From: Sphaerulina vaccinii
Lineage: Eukaryota; Ascomycota; Dothideomycetes; Mycosphaerellales; Mycosphaerellaceae
Assembly: GCA_022570795.1 (NCBI GenBank)
Contig: JAKUDP010000001.1
Coordinates: 434,001-498,000 of the forward strand
Direction of reading: 5' to 3'
DNA length: 64,000 bases
In this document: positions 1 through 12,029 of the stretch, in pieces
Numbering within the stretch: the first letter of the stretch is position 1
Layout of the letters: each line of letters opens with the position of its first letter
Translations under genes and position numbers: made by a program
The notes under the pieces: generated by a model
Database searches by the model: none
What the model saw: only the letters and a program-made list of their open reading frames with translations
Told to the model about the DNA's origin: nothing

Positions 1-1267
1 ATGCGATGCGAGAGTCCAAACTGGTTGAAGGTGGGATTGCGAAGAGCGACTGCATTGGTCAAATTCGTCCGTGATAATTGTGCTCTTGATCAATGCTGTG
101 TATGTTGAACCACAACTCCTAACATGATGCTCTCACGTCCCGCAATGCCGTACAAGCTTGGCCAAGCTGCGTTGGTGGCTTGACAGGCGAACCGGCAGCT
201 TCATTGGCGTTGGAAGCTTATTCGATCGACAGAGGAACATATGTTGTACAACAATGTTACAATAACGATCCTTCCGCGGGCGTGCTCTACCTCACATCCC
301 CATGGCACGCCATATGGAGTCTTGATGGGGATGCGTGGTGAAAGGACCGATAGCAGTGGAGCGCGTGGAGTATGGAGATGGGCCTGGAAGAGAACTTCTC
401 CAGAATCCAGTCTTGTATCGGAGCACAACCACCAGCAGTACTTGTCGCGCAGATCAGAGTACAACAGCACTCATGTTGGCCATGTGCTCATTTCGCGGCA
501 CGCAGACAAACGTGCGGATTGGCAGAGTACGATCTAGCTTTGGCTTATGGCGACACGAGCTGCCTTCTCCTCGAATCCTTCGCGCCAGTATGAGCTTCGA
601 ATCAGCTCATCTGCACAGAAACCTGCGAGCTCGGAGACGCGGACTCACCTAGCCGCGCGATGCCTCGTCAAGTTCTTGCCGCCAGTCGATGCCGGCTAGC
701 TGGTGTATCTTCGCTTGTTTGACTTACAGGGTTGCCATAAGTTAGGATCCACTGGCCACGCCTCCCGAGAAATACGTCGATCAACCACACCGCGATCCAA
801 GGAAAGACACGATGGCAGGCGCTCTGGCTCGCAGCCAAGTTACTGGTGTAATGAGTTAAAAGGATGAACGTGGTAGAGACCACGTGGAGTAGGGATCCAG
901 TAAAGAGAAGAAACTGTGGGTCAAACCTTGCCCGTCTTCACGTCTGGAGGCTCTCCATGGAGTCCATGGAGGTGGAGATGTCTCTGTGGAGTTGTCAGCG
1001 AATGCGAAGTGAAGCGGGTATCGGCCGGCTTTCTCACTCCTTCTGATGTTAGTGGCTCTCCACAGGCCTATGAGACTGCGTTCTGTAGTACAGGACGTTA
1101 CATTCGGATTCGAAGTATATGTGGGCCACAAGAAGTCACACGCTGAACCTCGACCAGGGTCCGTCCCATTAAACAAATGCTGGTATATAAAGCTCAGCTG
1201 CCCGCTGTTTTTCGAAACTCTGCTTTAGTGTCGCACGACTTCATCGACATCACATCTGTCGCCCAAC
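1..1267. other. intergenic region, left edge
   Basis: No convincing gene was found. All open frames are short, overlap one another on both strands and lack recognisable domains. The last 90 bases are the promoter and 5' leader of the sugar transporter that starts at 1268. A gene lying mostly beyond the left edge cannot be excluded. Confidence 0.5.
1184..1191 (+). promoter_or_regulatory. TATA box of the hexose transporter gene
   Basis: A canonical TATATAAA lies 77 bases before the start codon at 1268, within the usual range for ascomycete core promoters. It suggests a regulated rather than housekeeping promoter, which fits a sugar transporter. Confidence 0.6.
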
Positions 1268-3055
1268 ATGAAGCAGTACGGCAATGTCTACCTCATTGCG
1301 GCCATCTCCATCATGTAAGTCTATGCCAATGCTTTCTGGCACATGTCCATGCTAACGACTCGATAGTGGAGGTGGCTTATTCGGATTCGATATCTCATCT
1401 ATGTCCGCCATCATCGCCACAAGACCATACCTTTGCTATTTCAACCAAGGACCCAATGGCCCACCTTTCAACGACTCTGCCACATGCTCTGGCCCAAGGA
1501 CGAATGTACAAGGCGGTATCACAGCAGCAATGGCTGGTGGTTCATGGCTAGCTAGTCTGTTCAGCGGCATCATCTCTGATCGCCTCGGAAGAAAGTCCGC
1601 TATTCAGATCGGAGCAGTGATCTGGGTCATTGGCTGCATCATCGTCAGCGCTGCGCAGAACATCCCAATGTTGATCGTGGGACGTATCATCAACGGCTTC
1701 TGTGTTGGAATCTGCTCAGCACAGGTACCCGTCTACATCACCGAAATCGCCCCGCCAACGAAGAGAGGTCGTCTTGTAGGAGCTCAGCAGTGGGCTATCA
1801 CTTGGGGCATCATGATCATGTTCTACATCTCCTACGGCTGCTCTTTCATCGATGGCGTTGCAGCTTTCCGAATTCCATGGGCACTTCAGATGATTCCAGC
1901 GATCATATTGTTCTTCGGCATGATTATCCTTCCCGAGAGCCCTCGCTGGCTGGCATCGAAAGACAGATGGGAAGAGTGCGAACAAGTCCTCATCCTGACC
2001 CACGGCAAGGGAGATCCCAACAGTCCTTGGGTCGCGCGCGAATTCCAGGAGATCAAGGAGTGGATCGAAATCGAGCGTGCCAGCGCACACGTTCGCTATA
2101 TCGATCTCTTCTCGCCAAAGTACATCAACCGAACGCATATCGGACTTTTCACGCAGATCTGGTCTCAACTGACAGGCATGAACGTCATGATGTACTACAT
2201 TACTTACGTCTTCGCTATGGCTGGACTCACCGGAAACACTTTGCTGGGTAGGTCGAATGAAGTATAACTGCTGTCTACAATTGCTGATCACCTGTGTAGT
2301 GTCTTCCTCGATTCAGTATGTGATCAACGTGGTCATGACTGTGCCTGGTCTCATCTGGATCGACCGAGTTGGACGTCGCCCAATCCTGCTACTTGGCTCA
2401 ACTCTAATGGCAACCTGGCTTTTCGCCAACGCAGGTATTCTCGCAGCATACGGCACAGACCCAGGCCCAGAAGGTGTTGGTGGCATCAAAGAAGCATCTG
2501 TCCAAGTCTCTGGAGCTGCCTCAAAGGCTGTAATCGCATGCTCTTACCTGGTATGTTCGGAACTATTATCCTTGGAAGCTGCAGTACTGACAGACTCTTG
2601 CGTAGTTCGTTGCCTCATACGCGCCAACATGGGGACCAGTATCCTGGGTCTACCCACCTGAGCTGTACCCCAACCACCTTCGTGGCAAGGCCGTAGCGCT
2701 TTCCACTTCAGGCAACTGGGCCTTCAACTTCGCACTAGGCTACTTCGTCCCACCAGCCTTCGTCAACATCAAGTGGAAGACCTACCTCGTTTTCGCTTGC
2801 TTCTGCGTAGCGATGACCATCCACGTCTTCTTCCTCTTCCCAGAAACAGCCGGCAAACCCCTTGAAGAAGTCACCGAAATGTTCGAAGATCCAAAGGGAA
2901 TCAAATACTTGGGGACACCAGCCTGGAGAACACGATCAGAGTTCCAGAGACAGCAGAAACTCGAACATGGCGAAGGACTTGGTGAGAAGAAGATGGACGA
3001 TGAACATTCACCTGAACGTCATGAGCGCGTTGAGCCGACGAAGCTTGAAGTCTAG
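1268..3055 (+). CDS. MFS hexose/monosaccharide transporter (sugar porter family)
   Basis: Proton-coupled uptake of glucose or another monosaccharide across the plasma membrane is the expected role. Exons are 1268-1314, 1367-2247, 2300-2550 and 2606-3055 (542 aa); the three introns are 52-55 bp and keep frame. Sugar-porter signatures appear in order: GGGLFGFDISS in the first helix, DRLGRK in loop 2-3, GRIINGFCVG with VPVYITEIAPPTKRGR, PESPRWL before the central loop, DRVGRRP in loop 8-9, and PETAGKPLEEV after helix 12. The C-terminal tail is charged and cytosolic. The length is normal for fungal HXT/HGT-type carriers. It converges with the GMC oxidase gene, 40 bp away. The family is certain; the exact sugar cannot be read from the sequence. 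Confidence 0.93.
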
Positions 3056-3095
3056 ATATGTAGCTTTGATGGCAAGAGCTTAAGCTGTATGCGAA

Positions 3096-4967
3096 TTAAG
3101 CATAGCAACCCTTGATTCTATCTGCAGCCCTCTCAGCAAGCGCGTACAACGTACTCGTCAAATGTCCTGACACCTGGAACGGCAAGACAGAAGCGTCCAC
3201 GACACGGACATTCGCTGTGCCATACACCAGATGGTCGCTGTCAACCACACCTCCCAGTTCCTTTGGCATCATAGCCGCAGTCGAGATGAAGTGAAAGTTG
3301 GACCTGTATACCGACTTCAACCAAGCACCCCACACCTCATCACTGGCATCTTCTGGAACAAGATCAAGTCCCGGCGTAGTCTCTTTCGTGATGAGATTAC
3401 TGAAAGGCGCAGTGTTCGCAACAGCTCGAGCAGCCTTTGCAGTGGCGATTTCTTGTTTGATATCCCAGTCAAGTTGGAAGAAGTTCGGATTGATGGCAGC
3501 AGGCGCTGAAGCGTTGGAAGAGCTGATGTGGATGTTTCCGCGAGAGAATGGCAAGAGTCCCCAGTATTCGATAGCGGCGCTTCCAGAAGATGGTGCGTTG
3601 ACAATAACCTCTGCGATGACAGCCAGGTCTTCGAAGATGAGCTTGTGTTGGATGTTGAAGAGTGTCTCGAGAGCGGACTGGTTGACAACTCCTCCCGTAG
3701 CTGCAACGACCGTCTTGGCGTAGCTGGAAAGAGATGACTTGATCTCGGCGCTGATCTTTGATGTGTTGTTTGCGAAGACGTCGTGGGCGTTGAAGTAGCC
3801 GATGAAGCCGCCTGCTCCGGTGAAGTTCTGCTTGGCGGCATAGGCTGTGTCGACAGTAGTCTGATCCTGTAGGTTCTCGCCGACAGTGGGCAGGTTGACT
3901 TTGACATCGATGCCATACTTCTTGAGGATACTACTTCCGTTAGCGCTTGTTGTGTGATTGAGTGATAGAGTACTCACGTTGGGTTGCCAACACCTGACTG
4001 CTCGAGGATGAGAGGCGATCGCAAAGACCCAGCAGAAATGATGACTTCCTTCTTTGCTGACAAGTATTGCAGCTTGCCTGAAGCATTTCTGAAGGCTACA
4101 CCGTTTGCGAAAGGCTTGGAGTCGTGCGAAGAGGTCTCCCAAGTCAAGCGATCGGCGAAAGAGTTGAGATACACATCCAGATTCGGTCTCGAGCTGTATG
4201 GGAAGTAGTAGGCTCGAGCCGCGTCCTCGCGTATGTTCGTAGCTGGATTGAGCGTCTTGGGAAAGATGTTGTATCCTCGCATTGCTCCAGCGTTGGGTTC
4301 AGCATTCCAAGGCAGGCCGAGAGAGTCGAAGGTGCTGTTGAGGATACCAGAGAAGTTGTTGCCGACCATTGCAGCAGGCCAGCCTACCGTCAACGGACCT
4401 GTAAAGCCATGGACATCGGCATCATACTGTGCGCCATCCATTACCTGCGCTTGTGTGGGTACTTGGAAGGACTCGCTCTTCTTGTAGTAGGGTAGAAGAG
4501 AGTCCCAGGTGATGTTGTTCCCAACCTTAGCCCAGGCATCAATCTGGCTCGTCTCAGCGCGCATGTAAGTCATGCCTGAAAGCAATTAGCTTGGTATGCA
4601 GAGTGCCTTGGACGTACATACCATTGATCGTGCTGGTACCACCGAGAGCTTTGGCAGCACGCAGAGTCTGCGTCTTGTTACCAGCATAAACTTGAGCCTC
4701 GCTCTGATATGCCCAGTCGATTGGCGTGCCAAATGCATTTCCGTAGCCAGTGATGCTTGTGACATTCTCGTTGTCAAAGACAGAGCCACCAGCTTCGATG
4801 ATTGCTACCGATACTGTTGGGTCTTCTGAGAGACGATTGGCGACGACAAGCCCTGAAGTGCCACCGCCCACCACGATGAAGTCGTATTCGCTTGTAGATT
4901 TAGGCAATATTGATGGTGCTGCCAAGGTCGCAGCGACGAGCGCGAGTCCAGCAATGCTGCGTGACAT
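3096..4967 (-). CDS. secreted GMC oxidoreductase (FAD-dependent alcohol/glucose oxidase family)
   Basis: FAD-dependent oxidation of an alcohol or sugar, probably outside the cell. Exons 4967-4622, 4575-3978 and 3930-3096 encode 592 aa; introns are 46 and 47 bp. The N-terminus MSRSIAGLALVAATLAAPS looks like a signal peptide, which is why I start at 4967 and not at the in-frame Met upstream. The Rossmann motif VVGGGTSGLVVANRL follows, then GGTSTINGM (GMC signature 1) split by intron 1. The C-terminal block GTANVRVVDASVLPFQVSGH supplies one active-site His, and a His lies in the upstream NFHF segment. Several N-glycosylation sequons fit secretion. Aryl-alcohol, glucose or another alcohol as substrate remains open. 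Confidence 0.92.
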
Positions 4968-6170
4968 CTTGTCAAAGTTCAATGAAGAGTAATTATGAAA
5001 ATGTAAGAGTGCCGCAAAGAGGTGAGGAAATTCGTCTTTATATGAAGGCTCCACAAGTACTTGCCGTGATGCTGTTCTGTCACAGCGCTACGCTCGCTGG
5101 CCAGGCTCCTTGGTGGTCTGGACGATTACCATAGCATGACAATCGTGGTAGTATGGTGACATAGCAGAGAAGGAATTGTTCCATGATCTGATAACGGCGG
5201 TATTACGGTGCTGTTCTTGAAGACCATTGGCAGTGGAAGAAGTCCGGCATCAGATTGATCAACCTGGAACAGAAATTTGGTGCCTTTGATGTGCGCTTGA
5301 TCAGCAGCTTCTTATGCTTGTTTCCGTTTGAAACCAGGAACATGACGATGTTGCTGTCCGGCTTGTCAGCCAGATCTCCTGCCACTGTTTCACCGAGTAC
5401 GGCGGAAGGTGTTCGCCGATCGAAAAGTTTCGCACGTAGTGACATCGCACCTTTGCGAGGCTAGGTTGACCATCGTGTTTATAAGCGTCATTCTGAAATT
5501 CAGGAGCCTCAAGGGAGATATGCAGTGGTGTTACCCGCTGCTGCTCAGGGTGCCTCACGCGTGTCTTATGGTAGTTCACCTCGAGCGAAATTTCGTAAGT
5601 TTCTGCAGTCTCACCCATGTTCCGAGTACCCTGGCGATGCTGCCTGTCCATCGTGCTTGGCTGCTGCTATCAAGATACGGAGTGCGCTGCAGTTTTATTC
5701 CAGTGTAAAACGCGTCTGAAGTTCCTAGGGACATCTTTTGGTTGAATGGCGACTTCCACTCAGCCGTATAGTAGACTGGGCTGCGCGTCATGTGCGCGAC
5801 TCTCTTCCATCGTGCTTCGGTACCTATGTGTGTATGCTAGCTTGTTCCGAGGGCAATAACCATTGCTGCTTGCATTTTGACAGAGTAGGAGGTAGACCAG
5901 TGTATGGAAAGCTGTTACCTGGGATGCAGTGTTACGCGTAGAGGAAGGTGAGAAGCATCATGCTCTTTCCGATACATCGCTTCTCGTCTTGCAGTAGGTA
6001 CCATCTCTTGCTGAATAGATCCAGGCCTGTTTGACCTTGATGGTGATGGCGATGATGTTGATGTTGGAGTTCAAGACCGAGAACAGTCCTCGGCAATCCA
6101 CGGGAAGGAGCAGTCGCACCACGTCGCGTCGACATCATCTCCTGCATGAAAACGTGAACATTGAAATAAC
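4968..6170. other. intergenic region between two divergent genes
   Basis: About 1.2 kb separates the GMC oxidase (minus strand) from the LCHN-type gene (plus strand). The first 80 bases hold the oxidase 5' leader and its TATA box. No open frame here has a domain, signal peptide or plausible splice partner. I see no repeat or RNA gene. Confidence 0.5.
5036..5044 (-). promoter_or_regulatory. TATA box of the GMC oxidoreductase gene
   Basis: On the minus strand the sequence reads CATATAAAG about 70 bases upstream of the oxidase start codon at 4967, a normal TATA distance. Confidence 0.5.
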
Positions 6171-7847
6171 ATGAGCGGACGTGAGAAACCACCAGTGGTG
6201 GCAATATTCCTCGTCGTCTTCGACCAGAAGGTAGGGTAGGTTCGTACTAACTCGCTAGTTTACTGCAGGCGTACGAGCTGATCGGACCACAGATATACCA
6301 TTGCCTGGAAGCGTAGCCTGGATCATGTCGACCTCGATGGCGTCGAGTTCAAGAGTCTTCCTTCGGGTCTGCATGCTGTGAAGGAAGATTTGGTCTTCTT
6401 CCTCCATGGAGCTAATGCCGGTATAAGCGCGTTCATACAAGAGGAGGCAGATGTCAGCCATCGTAATGCGAACTTCGTAGCTGTTGGTGCGTTGGTGCCG
6501 TTGAGCTATGGACAACTCGGGCGAAACTGGACACACGCAGGTGAGCTGCGAAGGCTGGGAAGAGATGCAGTGAAGAACATCCTGGACACGGAAGCATTAG
6601 CGAAGTTCTGGGAGCAACATCGAGCGGACAATACAGCCAGGAGCTTGCCCCCCTCGCCCTCGGCAAGCTGTGGGAGCAATGCTACTGATCCGTTCAAGAA
6701 GCGCAAGCGTGCTGCCTCAGAGGTTACCGCAAGCTGGCATATTGATGCAGCATGGCCACTGGATCACCCTGCGTTGCACGTCCCTGCAATGCTCGAGATA
6801 TTTGGACCTCTCCTGTTTCCACTGCACCGTGCTGCATTAGCTAGGAGCCGGATACTACTGCTCGGCAGTCCTTCAGTACAGAGCAATAGCAATGTCGTAT
6901 ACTTGACATCAGTACTGTCAACTATCTCAAAAGAGCTCGCAGACTCATTGCCTACTGAGGCTGGACCAATACTTCGAAGTTCGCCGCTCTTCAGTGTTGG
7001 CATTCACGATATGCCTGACCTGACAAGACGAGTCGACGAGGACGGCGGCTGGATTGCAACTTCAACAGATGACATTCTCGGCGATAAGAGGAACTTGTAT
7101 GATCTGCTTGTCAAGCTGCCTTCTCAAGCCGCGCCCAGCAGGACCTGGCCAGAGCTGAGGACCGCTACAGGTAGAATAGTCAAAGCGTCACAGCGCGATC
7201 TACGGCGATGGACACTTCTTCGCAGAGAACTAAGCAGACTGAGGCGGCAGACTGTCACTAGATTTGCAGACGAGTCACCAACTGTGAGCGAGAATGATCA
7301 GCGACCTCTCCTAGAGCGTCGGAACACGAGTAGCTACGAACTCGACAACATCGGCTTCCTTAACCGCGACGACACAGACGCAGTAGAACCACCAACATGG
7401 TCAGCCATGGCATACAGAGGATTCATGTGGTGGGCTTCAGCAGGCGATGTCAGCGCATGGGAGAATGACGAATCCAAAGCTGACGAAGAACTACTCTTCG
7501 ACATGCCTGACATTGGGACAGTCACAAGCGGGCTACGGACACAAGAAGACAAGGAGTCGGAGTTTGCACGCGCTGCTGCTACACTCTTATTGGCATATTT
7601 CCGGAATGTTACAGAAAGTGTCCTGCGACCTATGGCGAACATTGTGGAAGCTGCAGATGACGATACAGAGGAAGGAGTGGAAGAGAATGAAATCCTGTTC
7701 GGCGAGGAGGATCTTCGAACCATGGGTCTGGACACTTGGAGCGAGCCTGATAAGCTCTTTGTCAAAGACATGTTGAAGACGTGGTTCAATCGCGATGCCG
7801 CCATCGTGGACAGTGGTGTGCGGGTCTGCGGGTTGCGTGTCTACTGA
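6171..7847 (+). CDS. LCHN/Anr2-family protein (DENN-related, DUF4484)
   Basis: Two exons, 6171-6235 and 6293-7847, give 539 aa. The donor GTAGGT at 6236 and acceptor at 6292 join to KVGYTIAWKRS, restoring the conserved N-terminal DENN-like strand; using the GT five bases upstream would break the frame. Family-typical stretches are GVEFKSLPSGLH, EDLVFFLHG and VPLSYGQLGRNWTHAG near the N-terminus, and a C-terminal DUF4484-like region with WSAMAYRGFMWWASAG and LGLD-type LRTMGLDTWSEPDKLFVKDML. Yeast Anr2 and animal LCHN are the closest known types; DENN proteins act on Rab GTPases in membrane traffic, but the function of this family is poorly defined. A low-complexity insert near residue 130 carries KKRKR, possibly nuclear-targeting or fortuitous. 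Confidence 0.85.
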
Positions 7848-9118
7848 ACGTCCTGGGTTAGCGACCGAATGGATATACCATGACTTTACCAAAGAACCTG
7901 CTTCCCTGTTCATGCTATACTCGGATGCCGATGCATGCTTGACATTTCTCCTGCTGCTGGTCGTTTCATCTGGTACCCTAGCTTATGTTGGTCCTGGCGG
8001 ACTTCGAAAAGGCGAAAGCGTTCTCCTTCCGGCTGCCAAATGTGGTACGATCCTCGAATCAAAACAACATCCACTGCGGTGAACCTAACCTTTGGATGTT
8101 CAGGATTGTGTTAATTTCTCTCCTGCTCTGAGGTGCGCGCACGTCGCGTCTCTGGACTGTTCATGGACATATGTGTGGACTTCGCCTTTCACCTTGGTTG
8201 CGCAGTGAAACAACGCTAGTGAAGCCTTGGCGAGAAGTGAAGTGAAGCCTCAGGCGCCAGTGCTACACAACACGAAGCCAGTGCTGGAATTTGAGAGGGA
8301 AGGAGGGACAAAATGTGCCATAGACTCTGTCTGTGACATATCGCTCTCCATATCGATGCCCGTCTGCGCTACTGAGGTTGCTGTCTTTCTAGCAAGCTAC
8401 CAGAACCACCAGGTGGAGAAGTCAGTGGACGATTGTAAAGAGCCTTCCGAGAGTGATCTGATTGTCCGGCAGCGTGTAAATTCGACGTCGGCTCAGCTCC
8501 TATTACATGCGGTCAAGCTGGATCTCCGCCCGGTTGTCAATGTGGAGGCGCTAAATCCTAAGCATCGTTATAGCAAGATCTGAGACAAGGATACGGATCC
8601 ATCCGATATTTGGCCAAGAATGTCACAAGTAGACCCCATGATGTACCGATGGCTGTTCATGGACTACATATACTGATACAGCATCTACTACCCGCAGAGC
8701 TCGATGTTCAGAGAGCAAGTTCCCGAGTTTATGATACAGGTACCATACTCGTTCAGCACCAACAATGGTGAGACGAGAACACAACTTCCACTTCACATGT
8801 TCTCGTAGGGTCACATGCATGAGAGCATACACCACCAATGTCAGGTGCTGATATGACACACGATTCTTCTTCGCAGACCCACCCACTATGAGGCTGAGTG
8901 TACACCGGTGTCAATGGTGCGCATCCTGCTCGTGATGGAGAGCAGAGCTGAGGGTGTTGGGATGTCTCGTACGAACACACCGACCGACTAGCGGATGCTC
9001 GCAGCATATAAGAAGGCCAGCAATGCCATATCGTTTGTGTTCATCATCCACATCCAACACTCGACCACCTCCAACACTCAAGCACTCTGAACACCGAATC
9101 AGACCCTACATTGCCAAC
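7848..9118. other. intergenic region
   Basis: No gene supported. A 118-codon open frame near 8227-8583 starts at TTG, has no domain and no splice partner, and I do not call it. The right end is the promoter and leader of the small secreted protein gene, including a TATA-like element at 9005-9012. Confidence 0.5.
9005..9012 (+). promoter_or_regulatory. TATA box of the small secreted protein gene
   Basis: CATATAAG lies about 107 bases before the start codon at 9119 and is followed by a C/A-rich leader, as in strongly transcribed fungal genes. Confidence 0.45.
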
Positions 9119-9579
9119 ATGCGTGCCTCCATCACGATGGCTGCCTTCGCGGCCACGAGCTCCGTAGTATCAGCTTGGCGCATCGCAGCGGACGACACTT
9201 CCAACTGTGCCCAAGACACCACTAGCTATGTGAGCCTCTCTCTCCTACTCTTGTCTCACCTTGAGCAGTCTACTGACAATTCATTCAGTACTCCATCACT
9301 GGCTCTGGCACAGCAGACTCTGAGTGCATCACGCTCCCATCGGGCATGCCCAGTAGCGTTAGCTGCTCCTACCAGACCAACGGAGGCAGCACAACTGGCT
9401 TGGACTGTGCGACAGGCACATTCACCAACCCTCTGAGCTACAATTTGAAGGACGGAGCTTGTACTGTCTGGCATGGAGCGGGCTGCAATGGCGATTACAG
9501 TGGAATCACTTCCGATGCTTGTGGAAATGTGTATAACCCAAGCGCGAACTTCGGAAGTATGAAGTGCCACGACGCTTAG
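9119..9579 (+). CDS. small secreted cysteine-rich protein (8 Cys, effector-like)
   Basis: Exons 9119-9229 and 9289-9579 encode 133 aa; the 59-bp intron falls between codons. The N-terminus MRASITMAAFAATSSVVSAW is a clear signal peptide. The mature part has eight cysteines (contexts SNC, SEC, VSC, LDC, GAC, AGC, DAC, MKC), an even number that could form four disulfides, and is rich in Gly, Ser and Thr. No KR-type processing site, transmembrane segment or GPI signal is visible. I do not recognise the family. Proteins of this size and cysteine content in plant-associated fungi are often effectors or antimicrobial/adhesion proteins, but the sequence alone does not show that. It stands alone, with about 1.3 kb of empty DNA upstream and 0.8 kb downstream. 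Confidence 0.82.
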
Positions 9580-10416
9580 GACATAGTCTCATCGATTTGG
9601 CTGTCGGAGAGCAAGAGATGTAGAGCATAGCTGTAGCACGTTCGTTAAAGAAGAACCATATTTCAGATCTGTTGGTATCGCAGCCTTCTCGAGCTCCAGG
9701 AAAGGTAGTGTATTTTTTCCTAACCAATTGAGAATCTCTCATCGCTTGTCGCTGCATATGCCACACGATTTAGTGCTGCCTGAAGGGGCCGATTCCTCTG
9801 TGAAGGCCAGAGAGTGGTATGCAATAATCGCTACACTGGCTGAAGTGAAGTCGGATCGAGGATGCATATCGTTTCCGCTTGCCAAGTTGCTCAGATGCGC
9901 GGAGAGGCCGGCAAGGGCTTATTCGGTCGATGTTCTGTCTTATGTTAGCACGGATCCTTGCTAGGAGGCATTCTTCATCGATGCCGCTGCAAATAGAGTT
10001 GTGGACCCTGGAAGGATCAAGCTTCGAACTGCCACTTTGTGCCATATCCCACGTTGCACATGCAGGACGCGTCAATCAGCTTACACCACAGCTTGGCTCT
10101 GCCTCAGTTTGCGACCTCGATTCCTTGTTTGCGCCCCTGTAGTGATCGCAGCAGTCACTCAACACGAGGTTGCAAGGCTTCAGTATAACGCTCTGCCAGC
10201 GTTCTCACTTCCAGTCCTTTTCTGCTGTCAATATAGGTTGCTGAGCACAAACCTTCCCGTGTGGCTTGCAGGTACAAGTACATGTGGTACTGACAAGGCA
10301 GCACCACCTCGTACACTGTTCTCCTGCTCAAGTGAGATCCAACACCGGCACATTCGCAGCACCTTCGCAGACGCACTATTGCACGCACAGATACTGCGAT
10401 AGTGAAGATCAAGAGC
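9580..10416. other. intergenic region
   Basis: 3' region of the small secreted protein gene and promoter region of the small membrane protein gene. Short overlapping frames only; nothing supported. Confidence 0.5.
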
Positions 10417-10725
10417 ATGTCGCAGACCAGTAACGGACCATCGATTCCCGCTGGAGCAGTCATCGTACTCTGCTTGCTAGGCGCGGGCGCACTTCTGCTG
10501 TGCTGCTACGCACTGTTCCGACACTTCTACGAGTCCGATCCCTCGCCGTCGCCGACGAACAACATCAACCCAGATGATGGCCTGACTCAAGCGCAATATA
10601 TGAGAATAGTCCGACTCCGCAATCAGGAAGCTCTCCAAGCCAAGTATGGCTGGCAGAATCGATATCCAATGGAGAGATACCATCCGAGCGGGATGATGAC
10701 GCAGTCTTCGGTGATGTCCGTCTGA
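10417..10725 (+). CDS. small single-pass membrane protein, unknown function
   Basis: An intronless 102-aa frame. After a short polar N-terminus (SQTSNGPSIP) comes one hydrophobic helix at about residues 12-33 (GAVIVLCLLGAGALLLCCYALF), which I take as a membrane anchor. A cytosolic-type tail follows with a Pro/Ser/Asn linker, an amphipathic charged helix (LTQAQYMRIVRLRNQEAL) and an aromatic YGWQNRY stretch. There is no cleavable signal peptide. The layout of anchor, linker and amphipathic helix argues for a real protein rather than a chance frame. I chose the Met at 10417 because the longer frame opens only with GTG. I do not recognise a family. Confidence 0.65.
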   Translation: MSQTSNGPSIPAGAVIVLCLLGAGALLLCCYALFRHFYESDPSPSPTNNINPDDGLTQAQYMRIVRLRNQEALQAKYGWQNRYPMERYHPSGMMTQSSVMSV

Positions 10726-12029
10726 TGAAGTCTTCGATGGAGGAGGATATGAATGATACGCCAATGCAACGACGCTACGAGCAATGTCCTGAATAAGAGC
10801 TTGAGAAACATACAGCAGGAGACCGGGTCTCGAAACGGCTAGAGAATGGAATCAGCAGTGCTTCATATTGCGCATGACAATAGAGCAGAGTCGCGGATGA
10901 ACCATATCGGCCTGGCGCCAGTCCCAACGAGCTTTTGATCATCTGGAGGAGGCTTGGAGAGATACGTGTAGCTGGACGCGTTCCTCAACTGATGGAGTCG
11001 TGAAGGGCCATAGCGGAGAGCTGAGCCACAGTCAGGAAGAAGCTGGAGAATGGATGGATTCGCATGAGAGGTCGAGGTTGACAGTGATGTTCGAGAAGTG
11101 GAGAGAAAAGAGGAAGGGCATGTCTACCACGCGTCGAATGCAACTGCCAAGATCAAACATTGCTTTAGCGTGCCTGCACTTTTTTGCATCAGTCTGCAAC
11201 CAATATCACGACATCGTGTTCGACTGCGCTATATACCAGGGCATTTCCAGGCACGATTCCATATTCCTCTTTACCCTCTACGTGCCAGAACGCACCGCTG
11301 TAATCGCAAGACTTTGGATGCAACATCTCTGCTGTGCGTTGCCGGCCACGCACAGAAGACGCTCGCCCCTCCCTTGCAAAGTGCTGACGACGACTCCACG
11401 AGTCAAGCGACATCGCATTTCAAGACAAAGAAAATCGGACATGGCTTCGTACAATCAACGTGGCGTTCACTTCAGCACCGAATGCTGCAACAACGCCCCA
11501 GATTGGAGTGTTCAATCAGTCAATCGCGCTCATGGCCATCAGATGAGATCAAATTCCGACTTTCTGCTTCAGTGGACGCTTGATTGAGACGCGCCTGTTG
11601 CTCGAGCATACCAGGAATCCAGGAGCCCACTCAAGAGGTCTCCACTCATGTTTCGGCAGCACTTCTGTTATCAGATTGAGGTCAAACAAAACAGACATCT
11701 CAAGTCCAATGACACGAGTTACACTTGCAAGTAACTAATGCAATATACTTGTCTGTGCAGTTCGCACCCATTTACCAGGACTCCCGGATCATGCTTCAGT
11801 CGCTGGTGCTGAAACGGCTGTGGTGGGCAGCAGTTCATTGATATCTGCTCTTGGTGACGCGGCTTCGTCCCTCGAAACATCCCTGCCAGGAACGCGTGCG
11901 CCGAACGAACTGTCGACGTAACTAGTAAGTGCTTTCAGGTTCGAATAATACTTTCATCTTGGTTGTCCATTTTCTTGTGTTCCGACTTGCTACTTTTTGT
12001 ACATATCGCGGCTGTCTGTCCTTCTAATA
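10726..12029. other. intergenic region
   Basis: About 1.3 kb. A 195-codon frame at 11000-11587 starts with GTG, overlaps another long plus-strand frame, and shows no domain or coding-like bias, so it is not called. The right end is the arylsulfotransferase gene leader. Confidence 0.45.

Noticed and set aside
8227..8583. 118-codon plus-strand frame
   Set aside because: Begins with TTG; no Met-led version of useful length, no domain, no coding-like pattern.
11000..11587. 195-codon plus-strand frame in a gap
   Set aside because: Begins with GTG, overlaps an equally long frame in another phase, has no domain, signal or plausible intron structure.
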